Shown here one piece after another: positions 16,577 through 24,568 of a stretch of 64,000 nucleotides of DNA. The stretch is from Shimia biformata (GTDB taxonomy: Bacteria > Pseudomonadota > Alphaproteobacteria > Rhodobacterales > Rhodobacteraceae), in contig NZ_JAFEJK010000001.1 of assembly GCF_016888515.1 (NCBI RefSeq), forward strand, positions 2,327,475-2,391,474, written 5' to 3'. Position 1 is the first letter of the stretch. Every line of letters begins with the position of its first letter. A model generated the notes under the pieces. The model was not told the DNA's origin. It did no database searches and worked only from the letters and a program-made list of their open reading frames with translations. Position numbers and translations under genes: made by a program.

Positions 16577-18193
16577 TCAGCCGCGTTTCTTCAAGTCGCG
16601 GAAGTCAAACGCGCCGCAAGTCGGATCTTCACCGTCGGCAAAAAGGCTGTGTTTCTGCACTTTCTGAGTACCCGTGACCGGAACTTCGTCGACAAAACGC
16701 ACCCAGCCCGGCGCCTTGTAGTAACTCAGACGTTCGAAACACCAGTCAAACAGCACGCGCGCCAGTGTCTCTGACCCGGTGCCGGTGGTCTGGACACAGG
16801 CCATCACCTCTTCGTCGCGCATCGCGTCCGGGACCGAGATCACCGCGACCCGTTCCACGGCCTCATGTTCCTGCAGAACTGCCTCGATCTCGGCGGCGGC
16901 GATGTTTTCGCCGGACCTGCGGATGATGTTCTTCTTGCGATCAAGGAAGAACACCATGTCGCTGTCGTCCATGACCACCGTGTCGCCGGTGTGGAACCAG
17001 CCCCCGGCCCATGATTTTTCGGTCTCTTCCGGCAGGTTCAGGTAGCCCGAGAAAAACCATTTGCGCGGAGTTTCGGCCGAGTGGCGCAGCACCATTTCTC
17101 CCGGTGTTCCGCGCGGCACCTCCTTGTCGTGTTCGTCGACGACACGCACCTCCAGCCCCGGCACCGGGCGGCCCATGGCGCGGGTGTCGATCTGGCGGGG
17201 CGCGTGGGCATCGGCCAGGATGCGGCACATCTCGGTCATGCCCCAAACCTCGATCAGCGGACAGCCAAAGCGGGTTTCAAAGGCGCGGTGCAGGGTTGGT
17301 TCGACCCCCGCGCCCACCGCCCAGTCCAGCCCGTTGTCACGATCCGTCGGCGCGGCAGGCGCGTTCATCAGCGCGGGGATGATGATGCCAAGGTAATGGG
17401 CGGCATTGGCGCGGGTCTGGGCGATCTCGGCCCACCAGGTGCTGGCGCGGAACCGCTCGGCGGCGATCTGGCAGGTGCCCGATGCGATCACCCCGAAGGT
17501 CAACAAGATGCCGGCATTCACATGGAACAGCGGCAGCGGGCAATAGATGCGGGTTTCGCGGGGTTTCAACTGCAACAGCCCGCCGACCGAGGCATACCAT
17601 TCCCCGAGCGAAATCTCGTAGTCATGGCTGAGGATACAGCCCTTGGGCCGCCCGGTGGTGCCGGAGGTGTAGATCAGGCTGGCCTCACTCTCGCCCGTGA
17701 CGGGCTGACCGGCACGGGGTGCGGACGCGACATGGGGCAGCGCGGCGGGCAGCGCAGCGGGTATTTCTTCCAGCGTGACCAGCGGGATATCAAGGCCGGA
17801 TGTGGCCAGCCCTGCCTGCATCGCATCCTGCATCGCGGCGCAGGTCAGGATCAGGACCGGACGGCTGTCCTGCAACAGATAGGCGGTCTCGGCCGGGCGA
17901 TAGTCGGGATTGACCGGCACCCACCCTGCCCCGATCCGGTTCAGCGCCTGTTTGACCAGTACCATCTCGGGCCGGTTGCCCAGAAGCACCGCAACCCGGT
18001 GGCCGTGCCCCAGCCCTGCGGCGGCGAAATGACCGGCTAGGCGGCGGATTTCGGCCAGCGCATCGGCATAGGTCAGGCGAAACCCGTCGGGATGGTAGTC
18101 CCGCCCCGCATCCGCCGGGGCCACAAGGAAATCCGCCTGCCCCCACCGCGCAGCATGGGTTTCAAAAAACGTGCCAATGGTCCGGTCTGTCAT
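16577..18193 (-). CDS. AMP-dependent acyl-CoA synthetase/ligase
   Basis: This 538-residue ANL-superfamily ligase would activate a carboxylic acid to its CoA thioester via an acyl-adenylate. Motifs are LIYTSGTTGRPKGCILSHD (A3 P-loop), EVWGMTEMC (A5), GGWFHTGDTVVMDDSDMVFFLDRKKNIIRRSGENI (A7-A8) and the C-terminal catalytic lysine region GTQKVQKHSL (A10). Its architecture resembles crotonobetaine/carnitine-CoA ligase (CaiC) and medium-chain ligases. I chose ATG 18193 because MTDRTIGTFFETHAARWG is the family N-terminus. It points towards the TetR gene and away from cls, and may form a regulon with the Rieske gene, though no copy of the TetR palindrome was seen upstream of it. Confidence 0.9.
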   Translation of the reverse strand: MTDRTIGTFFETHAARWGQADFLVAPADAGRDYHPDGFRLTYADALAEIRRLAGHFAAAGLGHGHRVAVLLGNRPEMVLVKQALNRIGAGWVPVNPDYRPAETAYLLQDSRPVLILTCAAMQDAMQAGLATSGLDIPLVTLEEIPAALPAALPHVASAPRAGQPVTGESEASLIYTSGTTGRPKGCILSHDYEISLGEWYASVGGLLQLKPRETRIYCPLPLFHVNAGILLTFGVIASGTCQIAAERFRASTWWAEIAQTRANAAHYLGIIIPALMNAPAAPTDRDNGLDWAVGAGVEPTLHRAFETRFGCPLIEVWGMTEMCRILADAHAPRQIDTRAMGRPVPGLEVRVVDEHDKEVPRGTPGEMVLRHSAETPRKWFFSGYLNLPEETEKSWAGGWFHTGDTVVMDDSDMVFFLDRKKNIIRRSGENIAAAEIEAVLQEHEAVERVAVISVPDAMRDEEVMACVQTTGTGSETLARVLFDWCFERLSYYKAPGWVRFVDEVPVTGTQKVQKHSLFADGEDPTCGAFDFRDLKKRG

Positions 18194-18303
18194 GGTTTTC
18201 CCCCTCGGCGCACAGATTACGTAGACAGGCGGGATTGGCAATCGCTGTGCGTCGGTTATCTTGCACGGATTGACCACCCCCGCGGCTCAACCAGAGGGAC
18301 ATT

Positions 18304-19728
18304 ATGGATTTTCAGTTTTTCGCCCTTCTCGGCGCCGGTCTGATCGTTGCCCTGGAAGTGGCGGCGGTCATCTTTGCCTTTCGCGCCATCGGCTATTCAC
18401 GCACCCCGCAAGGGGCGGTGGCCTGGGTGGTGTTCCTGATCCTGGCGCCGTTCATCGCGGTGGCCGCCTATCTGTTCCTCGGCCAAAGCCGCATCCACGG
18501 CTATACCATCGCGCGTCAGAAATCGCAGGCGGTGATCGACGGGGTTGCCCTCGCGGTCGAGGAATACCGCCCCAGGGGCGACGGCGGCGCGCTGAACTAT
18601 CGCGCGTTCGAACAAATCGCCGAGCTGCCGGTCCTGTCGGGCAACGCGATGGAACTGCTGGTCGATGGCGAGGAAAGCTTTGACGCGATTTTTGCCGCCA
18701 TTGACGGTGCCGAAAGCTATGTTCTGGTGCAGTTTTATATCCTGCGCGACGATGCGCTGGGGCAGGATCTGGCGAAACGGCTGCTTGCGGCGCGGAAGCG
18801 GGACGTGTCGGTGCGGGTGCTTTATGACTCGATCGGCTGTTCGCGCCTGCCCGCGACCTATGTCGATGAACTCAAATCCGCCGGGATCGAGGTCTATGAC
18901 AGCAACGCCCTGCGCGGCCCCACCAAGCGGTTCCAGATCAATTTCCGCAATCACCGCAAGACCGTGGTCGTGGACGGGAAAACCGGCTTTACCGGCGGTC
19001 ACAATGTCGGGGTGGAATACCTGGGCCAGGACCCCAAGTTCGGCCATTGGCGCGACACCCATGTCATGCTGCATGGCCCCGTGGTGCTGCAATTGCAGCT
19101 GGTCTTTGTCGAGGACTGGCACTGGGCGACCAATGCCGACATCCTGGGCGAACTCAGCTGGCAGGTCACCCCCGCGCCGCAGAACATGGATGCGGTTCTG
19201 CTGGCCAGCGGCCCGGCGGACCGGCTGGATGCGGGCACCTATTACTTCCTCGCCGCCATTGCCGCCGCCAAAAGCCGGATCTGGATCGCCTCGCCCTATT
19301 TCGTGCCCCCCGAAGAAGTCCGCGCCGCGCTGTGCCTTGCCGCGCTGAGAGGGGTCGAGGTGCGCATTCTGGTGCCGGATGAAATGGACCATTACACGCC
19401 CTGGCACGCGGCCTTTGCCTATTTCGACGAGCTGCGCGCCTGCGGCGCCGAGATCTGGCGCTATCAGGGCGGGTTCCTGCATCAGAAGGTGCTGCTGGTC
19501 GATGACAGCATCGCCTCGGTCGGGACGATCAACCTTGATAACCGCTCATGCCGGCTGAATTTCGAGGCCACCGCGCTGTTCTTTGACACCGACGCGGCGC
19601 GGGATGTGGCGGATATGCTGGAAACCGATTTCCTGAACGCCTACCGGCTTGAGAAAACCATCACCCAGCAGCCCTGGCGCATCCGCTACATGGCACCCAT
19701 CGCGCGGCTGTTTTCACCCCTGCTCTGA
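18304..19728 (+). CDS. cls: Cardiolipin synthase (phospholipase D type)
   Basis: This 474-residue membrane enzyme condenses two phosphatidylglycerols into cardiolipin and glycerol. Two N-terminal membrane helices (about residues 7-27 and 38-60) precede two PLD domains, each with an HKD motif: H217-x-K219-x4-D224 (NHRKTVVVD) and H393-x-K395-x4-D400 (FLHQKVLLVD). Length and layout match bacterial ClsA (about 480). The gene ends 15 bp inside the convergent YihY gene, so the two share their 3' ends. The predicted site of action is the cytoplasmic membrane. Confidence 0.94.
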   Translation: MDFQFFALLGAGLIVALEVAAVIFAFRAIGYSRTPQGAVAWVVFLILAPFIAVAAYLFLGQSRIHGYTIARQKSQAVIDGVALAVEEYRPRGDGGALNYRAFEQIAELPVLSGNAMELLVDGEESFDAIFAAIDGAESYVLVQFYILRDDALGQDLAKRLLAARKRDVSVRVLYDSIGCSRLPATYVDELKSAGIEVYDSNALRGPTKRFQINFRNHRKTVVVDGKTGFTGGHNVGVEYLGQDPKFGHWRDTHVMLHGPVVLQLQLVFVEDWHWATNADILGELSWQVTPAPQNMDAVLLASGPADRLDAGTYYFLAAIAAAKSRIWIASPYFVPPEEVRAALCLAALRGVEVRILVPDEMDHYTPWHAAFAYFDELRACGAEIWRYQGGFLHQKVLLVDDSIASVGTINLDNRSCRLNFEATALFFDTDAARDVADMLETDFLNAYRLEKTITQQPWRIRYMAPIARLFSPLL

Positions 19729-20574
19729 GGCGTCAGCGGTCGCGTTTTCCCGGCGCGCGATCAGGGCGCCGTTGAACTCGGCCCCGAGAATGAAAATCGC
19801 GCCCATCGCGTAAAGGAACATCAGCGCCGCCATGACCCCGGCAAGCCCGGCATAGGTGACGCTGTAACGCGAGAACTGCGCGACATAGAAACCAAACGCC
19901 TTGGCCCCCGCCAGCCACAAGACGATCGACAGAAGGATACCCGGCATCAGATCCGACACCGGACGGCGCAGGCCGGGCAGGAATTTGTGGCAGGCCACGA
20001 CCCCGATCAAAAGCGCGCAGCCCAGAACCACGAATTGCACAAGGTCGGTGGACAGAAAGGTCAGCCATTCGGCGGGAACCACCCCCACGGCGTCTTCGAC
20101 GTAAGACAGGTAAAGCGGGATCGCCACCGACACCGTCCCCGAAACAAAGATCAGCGCCGCCGCACCGAAGATGAACACGAGGCTTTGGATCCGCGTCCGC
20201 CAGAACGGGCGCGGGTCATGGTCGCGATAGGCGCGGGTGATACCAAGGCGCAGCGCCTCGACCCCGTTTGAGGCGAAGAACAGGGTAAAGACCGCACCGA
20301 AGGTCAGGCTGCCGCTGTCGGTGTTCTGAAGGACGCGCAAGACCTCTCGCTGGATTGGCGCGGCCACCTGTTCCGGCCACGAGCCAAAGACAAAATCCAT
20401 CAGATAGGTGACATCCGTCGTCGGCCCGACCAGAACCGCCAGCGACAGGACAAAGATGCAGAAGGGAAACAGCGCCAGCATCATGGTCAGGGCAATGTGG
20501 CTGCAACGCATGAATCCGTCATGGTCGACGAAACGCCGGACCGCGTCGAACAGTGCCAAGACATAGATGTTCAT
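19714..20574 (-). CDS. YihY/BrkB-family membrane protein
   Basis: This 286-residue integral membrane protein has about six hydrophobic helices and family hallmarks: MRCSHIALTMMLALFPFCIF at the first helix, FASNGVEALRLGITRAYR, and AGVMAALMFLYAMGAIFILGAEFNGAL near the C-terminus. The family was once misnamed RNase BN and has no established function. The start at 20574 follows AGGAGAGG on the minus strand; upstream in-frame residues are hydrophilic and unlike the family. Its 3' end overlaps convergent cls by 15 bp, an arrangement that could produce antisense interference. Confidence 0.88.
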   Translation of the reverse strand: MNIYVLALFDAVRRFVDHDGFMRCSHIALTMMLALFPFCIFVLSLAVLVGPTTDVTYLMDFVFGSWPEQVAAPIQREVLRVLQNTDSGSLTFGAVFTLFFASNGVEALRLGITRAYRDHDPRPFWRTRIQSLVFIFGAAALIFVSGTVSVAIPLYLSYVEDAVGVVPAEWLTFLSTDLVQFVVLGCALLIGVVACHKFLPGLRRPVSDLMPGILLSIVLWLAGAKAFGFYVAQFSRYSVTYAGLAGVMAALMFLYAMGAIFILGAEFNGALIARRENATADASEQG

Positions 20575-20801
20575 CGACCTCTCCTGCTTTGACGCCAACT
20601 TGACACGCCCAGACCAGAGGTCAACCGGCCCCGGATACCGATTTGGGCGCAGACGACATGCCCGGTGACGCAAAATGCAAAATTTCCAGCATGTGCTGCA
20701 AAGAAAACGGCGCTGGACCGACCCATCTCTTGGTCATGAAGGGGCGATAAGAAACACCCCCTTCGATAAGACAAGAGTTTGAAACCAAACGGAGAAACAA
20801 G

Positions 20802-21356
20802 ATGGTTCTGGCATTTCTTCATCCCAGTGACAAGGGCGCCGCGCCCGGTCGCCCGGGTGGTGCCGTGCTGACCGTCACGGCCCGGGTCGCGTCGCTTTTT
20901 GGTCGCGACGGGCAACTGGTTGCTTCGTCTGGTGAACTTACGCCCAAGGGTCGTGTCGTCCTGTCACGCCTCCTTGCGGCGGAGCTGGGTCGGTCCCTGC
21001 CCTCCGACCCGGAAGAGCGCGCCGAAGCCCTTGAGGTTGCGACGAAAGCGCTGGAGCGGGAGATCGCGCAACTGCCTGTGCGCACCCGGAAAGAGACGAC
21101 CGATCTGCTTGCGGCACTCTCTTTCCGCCCGACCCGCGCGCTTGTGACCGGGCGCTGGCGCAACGCCATCTCGGCGTCCGAAGGCGAAACCCGTGCCGTG
21201 CTGTCCCGGTTGGGCCGCAGCGGGCTGGCGTTTCGCCGGCGGGCACGGGTGATGCTGCATGGACTGGCGACATCCTGCGCGATGACGCTGCCGGCAAACT
21301 GGAGCCTGCCTGACCGCACCGCCGAGTTCACGGCCGCGGCCCCGGCAAAACCGTAA
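20802..21356 (+). CDS. Hypothetical protein, basic, 184 residues
   Basis: I do not recognise a family. The ATG at 20802 follows GGAGAAACAAG, a good ribosome binding site, which supports translation. The product is rich in Ala, Arg and Leu with no signal peptide or membrane helix. The middle (about residues 65-110) is predicted helical (EERAEALEVATKALEREIAQ), and the C-terminal third is basic (RLGRSGLAFRRRARVMLHG). The upstream 200 bp shared with divergent yihY is the only regulatory space. It could be a nucleic-acid-associated protein, but nothing proves that. Confidence 0.65.
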   Translation: MVLAFLHPSDKGAAPGRPGGAVLTVTARVASLFGRDGQLVASSGELTPKGRVVLSRLLAAELGRSLPSDPEERAEALEVATKALEREIAQLPVRTRKETTDLLAALSFRPTRALVTGRWRNAISASEGETRAVLSRLGRSGLAFRRRARVMLHGLATSCAMTLPANWSLPDRTAEFTAAAPAKP

Positions 21357-21451
21357 GAGGTGGCAAGAGTTTAGTAAGGACGGCCTTTTGGTGACTTTGT
21401 GCCCGGTGTTGATGTGCTGGCCGTTCGTAACGAGTGACGTTGGTAACAAAA

Positions 21452-21487
21452 GGGGCGGGCCGGTTGTTGGTGTGTTTGGCCCGCCCC
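21452..21487 (-). terminator. Candidate terminator hairpin in the gap
   Basis: GGGGCGGGCC (21452-21461) pairs perfectly with GGCCCGCCCC (21478-21487) around a 16-nt loop. Read on the minus strand it is followed by TTTTGTTACC, a short T-tract. It could end transcription coming from AraC or from a lost gene. Confidence 0.55.
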
Positions 21488-21515
21488 GAAATCAAAAAGG
21501 TTTATTTTCAACGAT

Positions 21516-21551
21516 TTAGACAAGTAATTCGAACAGGTCCGACCCCGGCAA
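21516..21551 (-). other. 11-residue open frame behind a strong purine-rich ribosome site
   Basis: On the minus strand the tract GGGAGGGAGGAAAA is followed directly by TTG and ten further sense codons (PGSDLFELLV) before TAA, then about 28 nt to the GC hairpin terminator. It has the outline of a minimal gene, leader peptide or collapsed coding sequence. Coding is not proven. Confidence 0.25.
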
Positions 21552-21893
21552 TTTTCCTCCCTCCCTCCCAGTGCCGGGGTTGGATCTTCATCTGGCACCG
21601 GGCGGCAAATGCGCCCCACGCGTCCCTCCCTGTTGGGGCATGTCGTCCGGTGCCAGACAACGTATGGCCCCGGGTCGCTATCGGACCTGCAATCACTCAC
21701 GGGGTCGGGTGCCGGTTCCAGGCTGGCACCCAAATCATTCGAAATTCGCAAGGATCCGGCGGCATTGCTCGTGTCGTCTGCGACATTGCGGATCTGCCGC
21801 CCGTCCCAAGCGGGGTCGGCAAGGAAGGGGGCGGTCCTACCCAGCCCATCCCAGTGACTGTCCTCTTCCGCAACTTTCCAGAAACCCGATGCT

Positions 21894-22907
21894 TCAGGCC
21901 GTGCGGCGGTCATCCTCGCGCCGGATGGCCAGCGGGTTGCGCCCATACCAGCGTTTGAACGCCTGGTTAAAGGCGGTCTGATCGGAATATCCCAGCGCCA
22001 TTGCCACTTCGAACATCGACAGCCGGGTCTGCTGCACCAATGTCAGCGCCTTGCGCTTGCGTTCCCCGTCCAGAAGTTCGCGGAAACTGGTGCCGGCCTC
22101 TTTCAGCCGCCGTTGCAGCGTGCGTTTCTGCAACCGCATCGCGTCGGCGACCTTGTCCTGGCTGACCTCGCCCGACGACATTTGCCGGAATATCTCAAGC
22201 CGCACGACCTCGGTGAAGTCGCGCTGTTTTTCCTGCGTCGCCTCGACGAGATAACGCTTGATGATCGGATGAAAGGCGATGTCGGACTGCGGAATGGCAA
22301 GGTCGAGAATATCCGCCTCGAACACCACGGCGCAGCTGCGGGCGTGGTATTCGACCGGGCAGTTCAGCTCTCGTGACAGGATCTCGCGCCCTTTCGACGG
22401 GCCATGCGGCACCCGCGCCTTGACGAAGACCGGGTTCCGCCCGGCAATGGCGATCAGGTCGTTCTTGACCCCGCAGAGCGACATTTCACGGTACTGCCGT
22501 GCGCCCGTGCCCTCGGAGCGGACATCCATCGACAGTTCCGCATATTTGCCGCCAGGCAGTTCGCGCAGTTCGACGATCACCGCGTTGGTGTGCAGGAACA
22601 GGTTGCGCAGCACCGCCTGGACCGCGTCGCGCACCGTGCGCTCCATCCGCACCACCAGCGCGACCACGCCGATGGCGTCAAAGGACTGTTTCTTGCCCAG
22701 TTGTACCCCAAGATCGGGTATTTGCCATTCGCGCGCGCATTCTTCCAGAATGGCGATGGCGGACAGGAACGGAATTTCCCGGTCGGCACTGTCCAGCACC
22801 TCGGGCGCAAGGCGATAGCGCGCCATGATCGGCCTGAGCGGCAGCCCGTGATCCTGCGCATAGGTTTTCAAAACCGCCAGGGCCGCGGCGCGGATATAGG
22901 TGTTCAT
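21894..22907 (-). CDS. AraC-family regulator with ArgR/OruR-type N-terminal domain
   Basis: This 337-residue regulator has an N-terminal arabinose-binding-like domain of the OruR/ArgR type (AAALAVLKTYAQDHGLPLRPIMARY; ILEECAREWQIPDLGVQLG). The C-terminal AraC DNA-binding domain (about 235-335) carries two helix-turn-helix units, the second in the conserved MALGYSDQTAFNQAFKRWYGRNPLAIR. It is the first gene on the minus strand before the 537-bp gap, with no obvious target gene there. Adjacent upstream is the MBL lactonase-like gene in the same orientation (gap 63 bp). The effector is unknown. Confidence 0.9.
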   Translation of the reverse strand: MNTYIRAAALAVLKTYAQDHGLPLRPIMARYRLAPEVLDSADREIPFLSAIAILEECAREWQIPDLGVQLGKKQSFDAIGVVALVVRMERTVRDAVQAVLRNLFLHTNAVIVELRELPGGKYAELSMDVRSEGTGARQYREMSLCGVKNDLIAIAGRNPVFVKARVPHGPSKGREILSRELNCPVEYHARSCAVVFEADILDLAIPQSDIAFHPIIKRYLVEATQEKQRDFTEVVRLEIFRQMSSGEVSQDKVADAMRLQKRTLQRRLKEAGTSFRELLDGERKRKALTLVQQTRLSMFEVAMALGYSDQTAFNQAFKRWYGRNPLAIRREDDRRTA

Positions 22908-22970
22908 GGCAGCCTTTCACCCTTGCTTGCGCGTGCAAAGCTAACATGAAACCCATAAATTCCAAGAGGT

Positions 22971-23747
22971 TCAGCCCAGTTTCCAGACAAACCCGCTGCG
23001 CCCGTAGGCGGGGAAACGCTCGCGCACAAGCGGATCATGGCCGGGAATGACGCGCGCCGGATCTTCGGCCAGTTCCACGATACGGGCAAAGCCTGCGCGC
23101 ATTTCCTCTTTGTCGGCGACGATGGGGAACAGTTTGCCGGCCTCGAAATTCTCATAGTAATGCGATGCGTCCGACGCCAGACAGACCGGCCCGCCCGCCG
23201 TCATCACCCGTACCACCTGCAACCCTTTCGAGTGACCGCCAACCCGGTGGACCGTCACCCCCGGCGCGATCTCGGCGTCGCCCTTGTGAAAGATCACCCG
23301 CCCCGAATAGAGGTGGCGGATCATGTCGCAGACATGGTCAGCGGTATAGGGCGCGCGCAGGTCTGGGTCGCACATGCAGGGGCCGGTGGCAAAGCCCATC
23401 TCGGTTTCCTGCAGGTGGAACATGGCCTTCGGGTATCGGGTCAGCCCGCCGGCATGGTCGTAATGCATATGGGTGATGATCACCGTCTCGACCGTCTCGG
23501 GATCAAGATCCAGCGCCAGCAGCGCCTGCGCCGGGTCACGCAGGATCGGACGGCCACGCGCCCTGCCCTCGGCCTCTTCATAGCCGGTATCGACCACGAT
23601 CCGGCGGCCATCCCCCTCAAGCACCCAGGTAAAGTAATCCATACCGTGCGGCGCGGCGGGGTGATCGTCGTCAAGAAAGCTGTCGGCGCGTGTGCGTGCG
23701 TTCCTGTCGGCGTATTTCACCGCGTAGATTGACCAGATCCCGGACAT
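22971..23747 (-). CDS. MBL-fold hydrolase of the N-acyl-homoserine-lactonase type
   Basis: This 258-residue zinc hydrolase has the metallo-beta-lactamase signature H93-M-H95-Y-D97-H98, then histidines in VHRVGGHSKGLQ, an Asp in CLASDASHYYENF and the last ligand in VIPGHDPLV. This layout matches the AttM/AiiA-like lactonase branch, so it likely opens a lactone ring; the true lactone need not be a quorum signal. It is divergent from a GntR regulator and a sugar-acid catabolic operon, so a sugar-acid lactone such as a tetronolactone is an attractive substrate (inference). The start at 23747 has GGGGGCAGG upstream on the minus strand. Confidence 0.85.
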   Translation of the reverse strand: MSGIWSIYAVKYADRNARTRADSFLDDDHPAAPHGMDYFTWVLEGDGRRIVVDTGYEEAEGRARGRPILRDPAQALLALDLDPETVETVIITHMHYDHAGGLTRYPKAMFHLQETEMGFATGPCMCDPDLRAPYTADHVCDMIRHLYSGRVIFHKGDAEIAPGVTVHRVGGHSKGLQVVRVMTAGGPVCLASDASHYYENFEAGKLFPIVADKEEMRAGFARIVELAEDPARVIPGHDPLVRERFPAYGRSGFVWKLG

Positions 23748-23796
23748 CCTGCCCCCTTTGTTCATGTGTCACGGCTTTCATATCACGCCCCTCAAC

Positions 23797-23808
23797 AATG
23801 TATACATT
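23797..23808. promoter_or_regulatory. Perfect palindrome, probable GntR operator
   Basis: AATGTATACATT is a perfect 12-bp palindrome in the divergent promoter between the MBL gene and the GntR regulator. Its core TGTATACA fits the T-G-T-N2-A-C-A pattern typical of FCD-domain GntR regulators. One site could control both directions. Confidence 0.7.
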
Positions 23809-23878
23809 AAAAAATTTGACGATGCGTTTTTCATGTGCCACACAATGGCAACTGCTCCGTGAATCAGTGAAAGTTGCC

Positions 23879-24550
23879 GTGACCAAACCCGCCCGTATCA
23901 GCCGCGTCGATGACGCCTATGCCCGCCTGAAGGGGGAAATCCTGTCGAACCGGCTGTTGCCCGGCTTCCAGGCACCCGAGCCCGAGTTTGCCGAACGGCT
24001 TGGCATGAGCCGCACCCCGGTCCGCGAGGCGCTTTTGCGGCTGGAGGCCGAGGGGCTGGTGCAGCTTGTCCCCCGCCGGGGCGCGCGCATCCTGCCGGTG
24101 CTGGCGTCGGACATGACCGAGATCTATGACCTTCTTGGCGCGCTAGAGCCCCATGCCGCGGCGGAACTGGCGCGGCGCAACCCCTCGAAGGCCGAGCTTG
24201 CCCCGCTGATTGCCGCGACCGACGACATGGAGGCGGCGCTGGATGAGGGCAACCTTGAGAAATGGGCCGCCGCCGATGACCGATTTCACCGCACCTTGCT
24301 GGAATTGCACGGAAATCGCCGTCTTATCGGCTTTGCCTCTTCGCTTTACGACCAGGCCCATCGCGCCCGAATGGTAACCCTTCGGATGCGCGACAAGCCG
24401 GTCCGCTCGACCCGTGAACACCGCGACATCCTCGATCTTCTCCTCTCCGGGGATGCCGAGGGGGTCGAGCAATTGTTCCGCGACCACCGCCGCCGTGCGG
24501 CCAGCGAACTTCTGAACATCCTTGAGACCTTCGGGTTGCCACAGCTTTGA
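23879..24550 (+). CDS. GntR-family (FadR/FCD type) regulator
   Basis: This 223-residue regulator has an N-terminal winged helix (EFAERLGMSRTPVREALLRLEAEGLVQLVPRRGARI) and a C-terminal all-helical FCD domain. The FCD metal-ligand pattern is visible: D and H in AAADDRFHRTLLELHGN and a final histidine in STREHRDILDLLLSGD. I place the start at GTG 23879 (VTKPARISRVDDAYARLKGEIL), where conserved sequence begins; GTG 23867 and ATG 23822 are alternatives. It leads the sugar-acid operon, whose next gene starts 18 bp after its stop. The palindrome AATGTATACATT upstream is its likely site; a sugar acid or lactone is the likely effector. Confidence 0.9.
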   Translation: MTKPARISRVDDAYARLKGEILSNRLLPGFQAPEPEFAERLGMSRTPVREALLRLEAEGLVQLVPRRGARILPVLASDMTEIYDLLGALEPHAAAELARRNPSKAELAPLIAATDDMEAALDEGNLEKWAAADDRFHRTLLELHGNRRLIGFASSLYDQAHRARMVTLRMRDKPVRSTREHRDILDLLLSGDAEGVEQLFRDHRRRAASELLNILETFGLPQL

Positions 24551-24568
24551 GATCAGGAATTTGACCAC

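Larger units (their letters stand above)
21357..21893. other. 537-bp gap without a convincing gene
   Basis: Frames longer than 150 codons exist on both strands, but their residue content is erratic (many Cys, Arg, Pro and His) and neither has a proper start, so I reject them. What can be seen is a 10-bp GC hairpin (21452-21487), a second inverted repeat CCCCGGCA...TGCCGGGG (21543-21550 with 21573-21580), and a very purine-rich GGGAGGGAGGGAGG tract on the minus strand at about 21556-21570. It may be the relic of a deleted gene. Confidence 0.6.

Noticed and set aside
21371-21958. Two opposing frames of about 175-190 codons in the gap before AraC
   Set aside because: Erratic composition, no ribosome site at their starts, and both run into the AraC coding region.
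22971-23747. Quorum quenching as the role of the lactonase-like MBL protein
   Set aside because: No luxI or luxR gene is in the window and the neighbours are sugar-acid genes, so the family name alone does not support a quorum role.
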